NCBI GenBank assembly: GCA_937888895.1
Contig: CALASV010000281.1
Coordinates: forward strand, 1-5,479
Length of the DNA: 5,479 bases
Direction of reading: 5' to 3'
From: an uncultured Clostridia bacterium
GTDB taxonomy: Bacteria; Bacillota; Clostridia; Lachnospirales; Lachnospiraceae
Positions 1 through 5,479 of the stretch are shown piece by piece. The first letter of the stretch is position 1. Every line of letters starts with the position of its first letter. Both the position numbers and the translations under genes were made by a program. Below the pieces are notes generated by a model. That model saw nothing but the letters and a program-made list of their open reading frames with translations, was not told where the DNA came from and did not search any database.

Positions 1-1099
1 TACCATCTACTGTTTTTACATAATAAGGATTATAACCATACGCATAAAAATCCTCATAATGGTAATATCCGTCTGTATCGGTATAAATTCCGAACTTCGA
101 ATAGAAACGCCCTTCCTCATTATATAATCCGGTAACATTTAACTCTTCTAATGTACCATCTCCATCTAAATCCGTAAAGAAAGAAGCATCCAATGAAAGT
201 CTTACCATATATACATCAGGCACATTCGTATATTTCTCTTCAAACAAATCCGGATACTCTGCAAAAGAAATAGTTGCAACCTGTCCTCCATTTCCTGGCT
301 CAGTCAAATCTCCATCACCAAAATAGAACGTCACGCCATTGTAATCCAGTGTCCAACTGATTCCATCCTCTGGTGTATTTTGGAAATAATCTCGAATGAC
401 AGCTTCTGAGTAACCCTCGCCTGCCCAAAGATGACTATTCAATTCCTTTTCAACTAAGGACGGAATTTGAGTCATATCTTTGATAACGTCAGTCAAAACT
501 AATTGCTGACTAGTTTTGGTATCATAATTACTTCCCCACATTCCTCTAACTCCCTGAATAAATCCATAATCAGCATAAGAATCTGTTAAATAACTTACCA
601 CTATGCTATCTGCTCTTCTAACCTGTATATCTACTGTGGACACTTGTGTTTCAAAATTTCCTTCATCTATATCAAACATCTCTTGTGCAAAGCTAACTAT
701 ATTATCTGCTTCATCTTCCTGAGAACGTGTTATCATCCCTGCCATTTCTGACAACATACGATTCATCTCCGAATATGTCTCCACACCTTCCCAAAAAGTT
801 ACATAATTAAACTTACTTATCATCAAGAAGTTCTCGAAATCACTTATCCCTTCATACCTTGCATTACGAGTTTCTTGTAAAGATAATATCTGTGGTTTTT
901 CTACCATTGGAGATTGTTCTTTTGCTTCTTCTAAATTATCTTCTTTTGCATCCTCTTTATCTTTATTCCCCTCTATTTTTTCAGATGCATTACCTTCTAT
1001 ATTTTCCGACATACTTATTGTTTGCGAATCTTTATTTTCACATGCTGTGCATGTAGCTATAAAGCACATCAATAATGTAATCAAAAATACTTTTTTCAT
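1..1099 (-). CDS. Secreted lipoprotein with DUF3298/RsiV-like region, 3' end outside window
   Basis: The frame reads without a stop from an ATG at 1099-1097 to the window edge, giving 366 residues; the C-terminus is missing. Residues 1-20 form a lipoprotein signal peptide: MKK, a hydrophobic stretch, then cysteines at 17 and 20. C20, in CTAC followed by Glu-Asn, is the likelier lipidated residue. Residues 21-72 are a Glu/Asp/Lys/Asn-rich tether. Residues about 94-290 resemble the extracellular domain of the DUF3298 (often with DUF4163) family found in RsiV and PdaC: SNYDTKTSQQLVLTDVI at 190-206 fits the usual 'N-D-x-x-T-G-x-x-L-x-L-x-D' segment, and WTLDYNGVTFYF (249-260) followed by VATISFAEY (274-282) fits the conserved end. 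DLDGDGTLEEL (310-320) is an EF-hand or FG-GAP-like calcium loop. The start is supported by the signal peptide and by GAGAGG ten bases upstream. By inference the protein is anchored on the outer face of the membrane; its ligand is unknown. No transmembrane anti-sigma architecture is visible, so RsiV function is not claimed. Family assignment is from memory of motifs and is moderate. Confidence 0.8.
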   Translation of the reverse strand, partial: MKKVFLITLLMCFIATCTACENKDSQTISMSENIEGNASEKIEGNKDKEDAKEDNLEEAKEQSPMVEKPQILSLQETRNARYEGISDFENFLMISKFNYVTFWEGVETYSEMNRMLSEMAGMITRSQEDEADNIVSFAQEMFDIDEGNFETQVSTVDIQVRRADSIVVSYLTDSYADYGFIQGVRGMWGSNYDTKTSQQLVLTDVIKDMTQIPSLVEKELNSHLWAGEGYSEAVIRDYFQNTPEDGISWTLDYNGVTFYFGDGDLTEPGNGGQVATISFAEYPDLFEEKYTNVPDVYMVRLSLDASFFTDLDGDGTLEELNVTGLYNEEGRFYSKFGIYTDTDGYYHYEDFYAYGYNPYYVKTVDG

Positions 1100-1109
1100 A
1101 AATATTATG

Positions 1110-1115
1110 CCTCTC
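1110..1115 (-). promoter_or_regulatory. Ribosome binding site of the lipoprotein gene
   Basis: On the minus strand GAGAGG, within AAAGAGAGG, lies ten bases before the ATG at 1099. The spacing is slightly long but the purine run is clear. It supports this ATG over the next in-frame ATG at residue 11, which lies inside the signal peptide. Confidence 0.6.
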
Positions 1116-1196
1116 TTTCCTATTTTTCATCATTTTACCATATTTTTTTTCATAAGTCTATTCGTCTGCTTTTCCTGTAATTCCCTTTTATGACTT

Positions 1197-1224
1197 TAAT
1201 ATATAGGAAAAAGCCTATATATTA
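1197..1224. promoter_or_regulatory. Perfect 11-bp inverted repeat, candidate operator
   Basis: TAATATATAGG (1197-1207) and CCTATATATTA (1214-1224) are perfect reverse complements separated by six bases (AAAAAG). The repeat covers part of the minus-strand -10 box (1221-1226) and the expected transcription start. One arm therefore lies in untranscribed or barely transcribed DNA, which fits a dimeric DNA-binding repressor better than an RNA hairpin. The regulator is not identified. Confidence 0.5.
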
Positions 1225-1248
1225 TAGAAAAAAAGCGACTTCTGTCAA
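1221..1248 (-). promoter_or_regulatory. Consensus sigma-A promoter for the lipoprotein gene
   Basis: On the minus strand TTGACA (1248-1243) and TATAAT (1226-1221) both match the vegetative consensus perfectly, with a 16-bp spacer. An A-rich run (about 1262-1249) directly upstream of the -35 box resembles an UP element. The predicted start of transcription is near 1214-1216, giving a leader of about 115 nt. Such a strong core promoter for a lipoprotein gene suggests control by a repressor, and an inverted repeat covers the -10 box and start site. Confidence 0.75.
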
Positions 1249-1310
1249 TTTTTTTTATTTATTTTATAATCCTGTTTATAAACATTTTCTTTTTTTTGAT
1301 TAACTTCTTC

Positions 1311-1339
1311 TTTACACTTTTCTTGATAAGTGTTAAACT
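1311..1339 (+). promoter_or_regulatory. Candidate extended -10 promoter for the PFOR gene
   Basis: TTTACA (1311-1316, 5 of 6 to the -35 consensus) is followed after 17 bases by TAAACT (1334-1339, 4 of 6). TGT immediately before the -10 box matches the extended -10 pattern TGn. Transcription would start near 1346, giving a leader of about 180 nt. It competes with the perfect TATAAT slightly downstream; both could be used. Confidence 0.4.
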
Positions 1340-1368
1340 AATTTTATGTACGATATAATCAAGAAAAG
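1317..1368. repeat. 11-bp inverted repeat bracketing the PFOR promoter region
   Basis: CTTTTCTTGAT (1317-1327) and ATCAAGAAAAG (1358-1368) are perfect reverse complements separated by 30 bases. The left arm lies in the spacer of the upstream candidate promoter. The right arm overlaps the last two bases of the TATAAT at 1354-1359. The arm centres are 41 bp apart, close to four helical turns, so two bound regulator molecules would face the same side. This could be a paired operator; chance in A/T-rich DNA is not excluded. Confidence 0.4.
1354..1359 (+). promoter_or_regulatory. Alternative -10 box for the PFOR gene
   Basis: TATAAT is a perfect -10 hexamer, but the sequence 16-18 bases upstream has no convincing -35 box (best GTTAAA, 3 of 6). 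If used, RNA would start near 1366, directly at a small stem-loop (1367-1391), and the promoter would probably need an activator. Confidence 0.4.
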
Positions 1369-1391
1369 ATTTCTATCTTATTAAGAAATCT
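1367..1391 (+). other. Small stem-loop near the 5' end of the PFOR leader
   Basis: AGATTTCT (1367-1374) pairs perfectly with AGAAATCT (1384-1391) around a 9-base A/T loop. With transcription from the TATAAT at 1354-1359, this would sit at the extreme 5' end of the mRNA, where stem-loops commonly slow decay. The stem is short and A/T-rich, so stability is modest. No T-run follows, so it is not a terminator. Confidence 0.3.
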
Positions 1392-1437
1392 CCCTTAGAT
1401 TATAAAGCAAAGTATCTATTCAGAATACAAAAGGAAA

Positions 1438-1474
1438 TAGAAGAAAATGCTGCTGGTTCTTTCATTTTCTTCTG
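1438..1474 (+). other. Leader stem-loop upstream of the PFOR gene, with possible mini-ORF
   Basis: AGAAGAAAATG (1439-1449) pairs perfectly with CATTTTCTTCT (1463-1473), plus a T-G wobble at 1438/1474, around a 13-base loop. It ends 53 bases before the PFOR ATG. No T-run follows, so it is not an intrinsic terminator. An ATG in the left arm (1447-1449) opens a 10-codon frame, MLLVLSFSSG, ending at TAA 1477-1479, with AAGGA (1431-1435) eleven bases before it. Translation of this frame would have to open the stem. Whether it is translated cannot be told from sequence. Confidence 0.4.
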
Positions 1475-1512
1475 GATAAATACTATATGATTTACCCTAT
1501 ATATAATAAAAC

Positions 1513-1518
1513 AGGAGG
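1513..1518 (+). promoter_or_regulatory. Ribosome binding site of the PFOR gene
   Basis: AGGAGG, followed by T, ends nine bases before the ATG at 1528. It is a near-perfect Shine-Dalgarno sequence, as expected for an abundant central enzyme. An in-frame TAA at 1507-1509 and the absence of another start between it and 1528 fix the start codon. Confidence 0.9.
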
Positions 1519-1527
1519 TTTATTCAA

Positions 1528-4500
1528 ATGGCAAGAAAATTTAAAACAATGGATGGTAATACCGCTGCTGCTCACGTATCCTATGCGTTTACTGATGTTG
1601 CAGCTATTTACCCAATTACTCCTTCTTCTCCAATGGCAGACTATACAGATATGTGGTCTACCGAAGGAAGAAAAAATATTTTTGGACATGAAGTAATGTT
1701 AACAGAAATGCAGTCTGAAGCTGGTGCTGCTGGTGCTGTTCATGGTTCTTTACAGGCTGGTGCTTTAACTACTACCTATACAGCATCTCAAGGCTTACTT
1801 CTTATGATTCCAAATATGTATAAAATCGCTGGTGAACTTTTACCAGGTGTTATTCATGTAACAGCTCGTACAATTGCAAGCCACGCTCTTTCTATTTTTG
1901 GTGACCATTCCGACATTTATGCATGTCGTCAAACAGGTTTTGCTATGCTTTGTACAAGTAATGTACAAGAAGTTATGGACCTTGGTGCCGTTGCTCACTT
2001 AGCAGCAATTGAAGGTCGTGTTCCATTCCTTCACTTCTTCGATGGTTTCCGTACTTCCCACGAAATTCAGAAAATTGAAATTTGGGACTACGAAGATTTA
2101 AAAGATATGTGCAACATGGATGCTGTAGATGCATTCCGTCGTCGTGCCTTAAATCCAGAACATCCAGTACAAAGAGGTACCGCTCAAAATGCTGATATCT
2201 TCTTCCAGGCAAGAGAAGCTTGTAATCAGTACTATGATGCACTTCCAGAAATTGTTGAGAAGTATATGGATAAAGTAAATGAAAAAATTGGTACAGATTA
2301 TAAATTGTTTAACTACTACGGTGCTCCTGATGCAGAAAGTGTTATTGTAGCTATGGGTTCTGTTTGTGATACCATTGATGAAACTATCGACTTCTTATTA
2401 GCTCGTGGTGAAAAAGTTGGTGTCGTTAAAGTTCGTCTTTACAGACCATTTTCTGCAAAGCATTTAGTAGATGCTATTCCTGAAACTGTGCAGAGAATTA
2501 CAGTTCTTGATAGAACAAAAGAACCTGGTGCACTTGGTGAACCATTATACCTTGATGTAGTTGCTGCATTAAAGGGAACGAAATTCCACAATATTCCTAT
2601 TCAAAGTGGTCGTTATGGTCTTGCTAGTAAAGATACTACTCCAGCTCAGATTATTGCTGCATTCCACAATACAGAAAAGCCTCTTTTCACACTCGGTATT
2701 GTAGATGATGTTACTAATTTATCTCTTGAAATCAAAGAAAGTCCTGTTACTGCTCCTGAAGGAACTACAGCATGTAAGTTCTGGGGACTTGGTGCAGATG
2801 GTACTGTAGGTGCTAATAAGAACTCTATTAAGATTATTGGTGACCATACAAATAAATATGCACAAGCTTACTTTGATTATGACTCTAAGAAGTCTGGTGG
2901 TGTTACGATTTCTCACTTGCGTTTTGGTGATAAGAAGATTCGTTCCACTTACCTTATTAATAAAGCAGATTTCGTAGCTTGTCATACTCCTGCTTATGTT
3001 AGAAAATATAACATGGTTCAAGATTTGAAAGATGGTGGTACTTTCTTATTGAACTGTGCATGGGATATGGATGAGTTGGAAAAACAATTACCGGGACAAG
3101 CAAAACGTTATATGGCAGAACATAACATTAAGTTCTATACAATTAATGGTATTCAGATTGGTAAAGAAGTTGGTCTTGGTGGACGCATCAATACAATTTT
3201 ACAGGCTGCATTCTTCAAACTTGCGAATATTATTCCAATCGAAGATGCAGTAAAATATATGAAAGATGCTGCTACTGCTTCTTATTCTAAGAAAGGGGAT
3301 GCTGTTGTTAAAATGAACCATGATGCGATTGACAGAGGTGTCGATAGCATTGTGGAAATTCAAATTCCTGAATCTTGGAAAGATGCTGTGAATGAAGATT
3401 TATCTATCACTCAAACAAATGGAAATGCAGATGTTCTTAACTATGTAAATACTGTTCAGGCTAAGATTAATGCTCAAGATGGCAATAGTCTTCCTGTTTC
3501 TGCATTCCTTGATTATGTAGATGGTACAACTCCATCTGGTTCTTCTGCTTATGAAAAGCGTGGTATTGCCATTGACGTTCCTACATGGATTCCAGAAAAT
3601 TGTATCCAGTGTAACTTCTGTTCCTACGTTTGTCCTCACGCTTGTATTCGTCCAGTTGCTATGACAGAAGAAGAAGCAAACAACGCTCCTACAGAAACTG
3701 TATTAGATTTAACTGGTATGCCAGGCAGAAAATTTGCTGTTTCTATTTCTGTACTTGACTGTACTGGTTGTGGTTCTTGTGCTAATGTATGTCCAGGTAA
3801 GAAAGGTGCAAAAGCTCTTACTATGGCAAGCTTAGAATCTCAATTAGATTCTCAGAACTTATTTAACTATGGTAGAACTTTAGATGTTCCTACAGATGTT
3901 ATTGAAAAATTCAAAGAAACAACAGTAAAAGGTAGCCAGTTCAAACAGCCTTACCTTGAGTTCTCTGGAGCTTGTGCAGGTTGTGGTGAAACTCCTTATG
4001 CGAAATTAGTAACTCAGTTATTTGGTGATAGAATGTATATTGCTAATGCAACTGGTTGTTCTTCCATTTGGGGTGGTTCTGCTCCATCTAATCCTTATAC
4101 TATCAACAAGAAGGGACAAGGTCCAGCTTGGGCAAACTCCTTATTTGAAGATAATGCAGAATTTGGTTTAGGTATGCAGATGGCTCAAAAAGCATTAAGA
4201 AAACGTGTCATTGATGCTGCCCAAAGACTTTTAACTGTTGCTGAAAAAGAAGATGTAAAAGCTGCTTTAGAAGAATATATTGCGACACAAAATTCTTCCA
4301 CATTAAATGCACCTGCTACTAAGAAACTTATTGCTGCTTTAGAGGCTTGTGGATGTGATAATGCAGATAGAAAATATATCCTTGCTAACAAAGATTTCGC
4401 TGCTAAGAAGAGTCAGTGGATTTTCGGTGGCGATGGTTGGGCTTACGATATCGGTTATGGTGGTTTAGACCATGTTCTTGCTTCTAATCAAGATGTAAAT

Positions 4501-5055
4501 ATTCTTGTATTCGATACCGAAGTTTACTCTAATACAGGTGGTCAGTCCTCTAAGGCAACTCCTACTGGTGCAATTGCTCAGTTCGCAGCTGCTGGTAAGG
4601 AAGTAAAGAAGAAAGACCTTGCTTCTATCGCTATGAGTTATGGTTACGTTTATGTTGCACAGATTGCACAAGGTGCTGACTATGCACAGTGTGTAAAAGC
4701 AATTGCTGAAGCTGAGGCTTATCCAGGTCCATCTTTAATTGTTGCTTATGCTCCATGTATTAACCATGGTATCAAGGGTGGTATGAAGAATGCTCAGACC
4801 GAAGAAAAGAATGCTGTTGCATCTGGTTACTGGCATTTATTCCGTTTCGACCCACGTTTAGCAGAACAAGGAAAGAACCCATTCCAGTTAGATTCCAAAG
4901 CTCCTAGTGCAAGCTATAAGGAATTTATTGAATCCGAAGTTCGTTACAATAGACTTTCCCGTTCTAACCCAGAAAGAGCAGCTTACCTGTTTGAAAAAGC
5001 AGAAAACGACGCCAAGGCGAAGTACGAAAAACTTGCTAATATGGCAGGAAAATAA
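1528..5055 (+). CDS. nifJ: Pyruvate:ferredoxin (flavodoxin) oxidoreductase, single-chain
   Basis: This cytoplasmic thiamine-diphosphate iron-sulfur enzyme oxidises pyruvate with CoA to acetyl-CoA and CO2 and passes electrons to ferredoxin or flavodoxin. It is the main pyruvate-to-acetyl-CoA route in clostridial fermentation. The protein is complete at 1175 aa, usual for clostridial homologues. Domains in order: N-terminal thiamine domain (about 1-250, with YPITPSSP at 28-35); transketolase C-terminal-like domain (about 265-410); gamma or CoA domain (about 415-625); EKR segment (676-678); 2x[4Fe-4S] ferredoxin domain with cysteines 692/695/698/702 and 745/748/751/755; C-terminal thiamine domain. 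T31, E64 and R114 sit at the same numbers as the active-site residues of the Desulfovibrio africanus enzyme. GDG at 968-970 and N1002 in YSNTGGQ form the diphosphate and metal site. The proximal cluster ligands are C816, C819, C844 and C1077. The long C-terminal extension of the D. africanus enzyme (1232 aa) is absent, as is usual in Clostridia. No key residue is missing. The gene is monocistronic: divergent neighbour upstream, terminator 47 bases downstream. Variable loop 905-960 carries a CGC pair (941-943) of unknown meaning. Confidence 0.98.
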   Translation: MARKFKTMDGNTAAAHVSYAFTDVAAIYPITPSSPMADYTDMWSTEGRKNIFGHEVMLTEMQSEAGAAGAVHGSLQAGALTTTYTASQGLLLMIPNMYKIAGELLPGVIHVTARTIASHALSIFGDHSDIYACRQTGFAMLCTSNVQEVMDLGAVAHLAAIEGRVPFLHFFDGFRTSHEIQKIEIWDYEDLKDMCNMDAVDAFRRRALNPEHPVQRGTAQNADIFFQAREACNQYYDALPEIVEKYMDKVNEKIGTDYKLFNYYGAPDAESVIVAMGSVCDTIDETIDFLLARGEKVGVVKVRLYRPFSAKHLVDAIPETVQRITVLDRTKEPGALGEPLYLDVVAALKGTKFHNIPIQSGRYGLASKDTTPAQIIAAFHNTEKPLFTLGIVDDVTNLSLEIKESPVTAPEGTTACKFWGLGADGTVGANKNSIKIIGDHTNKYAQAYFDYDSKKSGGVTISHLRFGDKKIRSTYLINKADFVACHTPAYVRKYNMVQDLKDGGTFLLNCAWDMDELEKQLPGQAKRYMAEHNIKFYTINGIQIGKEVGLGGRINTILQAAFFKLANIIPIEDAVKYMKDAATASYSKKGDAVVKMNHDAIDRGVDSIVEIQIPESWKDAVNEDLSITQTNGNADVLNYVNTVQAKINAQDGNSLPVSAFLDYVDGTTPSGSSAYEKRGIAIDVPTWIPENCIQCNFCSYVCPHACIRPVAMTEEEANNAPTETVLDLTGMPGRKFAVSISVLDCTGCGSCANVCPGKKGAKALTMASLESQLDSQNLFNYGRTLDVPTDVIEKFKETTVKGSQFKQPYLEFSGACAGCGETPYAKLVTQLFGDRMYIANATGCSSIWGGSAPSNPYTINKKGQGPAWANSLFEDNAEFGLGMQMAQKALRKRVIDAAQRLLTVAEKEDVKAALEEYIATQNSSTLNAPATKKLIAALEACGCDNADRKYILANKDFAAKKSQWIFGGDGWAYDIGYGGLDHVLASNQDVNILVFDTEVYSNTGGQSSKATPTGAIAQFAAAGKEVKKKDLASIAMSYGYVYVAQIAQGADYAQCVKAIAEAEAYPGPSLIVAYAPCINHGIKGGMKNAQTEEKNAVASGYWHLFRFDPRLAEQGKNPFQLDSKAPSASYKEFIESEVRYNRLSRSNPERAAYLFEKAENDAKAKYEKLANMAGK

Positions 5056-5101
5056 TAAAAAATATTTCTTTATAATAAAAAGCGCTTAATATATTGAGAT
5101 A

Positions 5102-5143
5102 AAAAGGACCACATCTTTCTTTTATGAAAGTTGTGGTCCTTTT
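5102..5143. terminator. Bidirectional intrinsic terminator between convergent genes
   Basis: AAAAGGACCACA (5102-5113) pairs with TGTGGTCCTTTT (5132-5143) over 12 bp. After one T-T mismatch, CTTTC (5115-5119) pairs with GAAAG (5126-5130) around a 6-base loop. On the plus strand the stem ends in TTTT; on the minus strand it ends in TTTTT. It lies 47 bases after the PFOR stop and 10 bases after the stop of the minus-strand flagellin frame, so it can end transcripts from both directions. Confidence 0.9.
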
Positions 5144-5152
5144 AGTTCTGAA

Positions 5153-5416
5153 TTATTCTAATAAAAATAACACTCTTTCAGGTTTTTGATTTGCTTGTGC
5201 TAACATAGCTTGTGCTGCTTGCATAATAATATTATTGTTTGCAAATGTCATCATTTCTTTTGCCATATCGGTATCTCTAATTCGACTTTCTGCTGCCGTT
5301 GTATTTTCTACTGTATTATCTAAACTTCGTATTGTATGTTCTAAACGATTTTGATATGCTCCTAACCTACTTCTCTGAATAGATACTTTTTCAATTGCTC
5401 CTTTAATCGCTTTCAT
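5153..5416 (-). pseudogene. Orphan flagellin C-terminal domain (87 aa), probable gene remnant
   Basis: The frame MKAIKGAIEK...VLFLLE is the C-terminal flagellin domain (Pfam Flagellin_C type) almost exactly. Diagnostic strings are RSRLGAYQNRLEHTI (16-30), ENTTAAESRIRDTDMAKEMM (37-56) and AMLAQANQKP (70-79), ending in the hydrophobic VLFLLE. In a full flagellin (usually over 250 aa) this segment forms the C-terminal D1/D0 helices that pair with N-terminal helices in the filament core and that bind the export chaperone FliS. Here the N-terminal half and variable middle are missing. An in-frame TGA lies 12 codons above the ATG, and the two other minus-strand frames up to the window edge show no flagellin-like sequence. 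No Shine-Dalgarno precedes the ATG (TGTAGTGGTTCT only). The C-terminal frame is undamaged and keeps a terminator just after its stop, so the truncation may be recent, or the piece may be retained for recombination or another role. Automated callers may list it as a small flagellin CDS. Confidence 0.75.
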
Positions 5417-5479
5417 AGAACCACTACAAGCTATAATGGTCCGTAGAATTCAGACAAAATTTTAAATAGTTTATCGTTA

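Noticed and set aside
859..1056. Plus-strand hydrophobic open frame of 65 codons
   Set aside because: It lies antisense to the lipoprotein tether; its Leu/Phe/Tyr richness simply mirrors the Glu/Lys/Asp codons of the real gene.
1130..1153. Seven-codon upstream frame MKKNMVK in the lipoprotein leader (minus strand)
   Set aside because: No Shine-Dalgarno at a usable distance; very short, in A-rich sequence, and likely chance.
1330..1347. Possible Rex (redox repressor) site GTGTTAA-N4-ATTTTAT upstream of PFOR
   Set aside because: The left half resembles TTGTTAA, but the right half matches TTAACAA at only about 2 of 7 positions.
1502..1507. TATAAT just before the PFOR ribosome binding site
   Set aside because: It would place the transcription start at or inside the Shine-Dalgarno sequence; better placed candidates exist upstream.
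1487..1696. Plus-strand 69-codon frame starting before PFOR in another frame
   Set aside because: It overlaps the PFOR start out of frame and has no ribosome binding site of its own.
1973..4671. Several open frames of 65-100 codons on the minus strand inside the PFOR gene (for example 1973-2242, 2719-3021, 3400-3639, 4185-4391, 4465-4671)
   Set aside because: They are antisense shadows of a fully conserved PFOR coding sequence, show no recognisable domains and have no convincing ribosome binding sites.
5080..5087. AAGCGCTT palindrome after the PFOR stop codon
   Set aside because: An 8-bp palindrome with no loop and no second copy is expected by chance; the true terminator is the hairpin at 5102-5143.
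5432..5437. Plus-strand TATAAT near the right edge
   Set aside because: No -35 box lies 16-18 bases upstream, and any gene it served would lie outside the window.

Overview
The window looks like chromosomal DNA from a low-GC, anaerobic, flagellated member of the Clostridia, most likely a Lachnospiraceae-type organism. The evidence is the A/T-rich intergenic DNA, AGGAGG-type ribosome binding sites, a single-chain clostridial pyruvate:ferredoxin oxidoreductase (PFOR) and a flagellin C-terminus. No database search was possible, so genus-level placement is not claimed.

Layout. (1) Positions 1-1099, minus strand: the first 366 residues of a secreted lipoprotein with an acidic tether, a region resembling the DUF3298/RsiV family and an EF-hand-like aspartate loop. 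Its 3' end lies beyond position 1. (2) Positions 1100-1527: a 428-base divergent intergenic region. It holds a near-ideal sigma-A promoter for the lipoprotein, overlapped by a perfect 11-bp inverted repeat. On the plus side it holds candidate PFOR promoters bracketed by a second 11-bp inverted repeat, then a leader of roughly 160-180 nt with two stem-loops. The larger stem-loop contains a possible 10-codon leader peptide. (3) Positions 1528-5055, plus strand: complete nifJ-type PFOR of 1175 aa with all thiamine- and cluster-binding residues visible. (4) Positions 5056-5152: a short convergent spacer with a strong hairpin that can terminate transcription from both sides. (5) Positions 5153-5416, minus strand: an intact reading frame encoding only the C-terminal flagellin domain, cut off upstream and lacking a ribosome binding site, so probably a gene remnant.

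The core of the window is ordinary central metabolism: PFOR converts pyruvate to acetyl-CoA, CO2 and reduced ferredoxin. No new multi-gene system is visible. The parts worth a second look are the symmetry-rich divergent regulatory region and the orphan flagellin domain. No tRNA, rRNA, CRISPR array or complete mobile element was seen.
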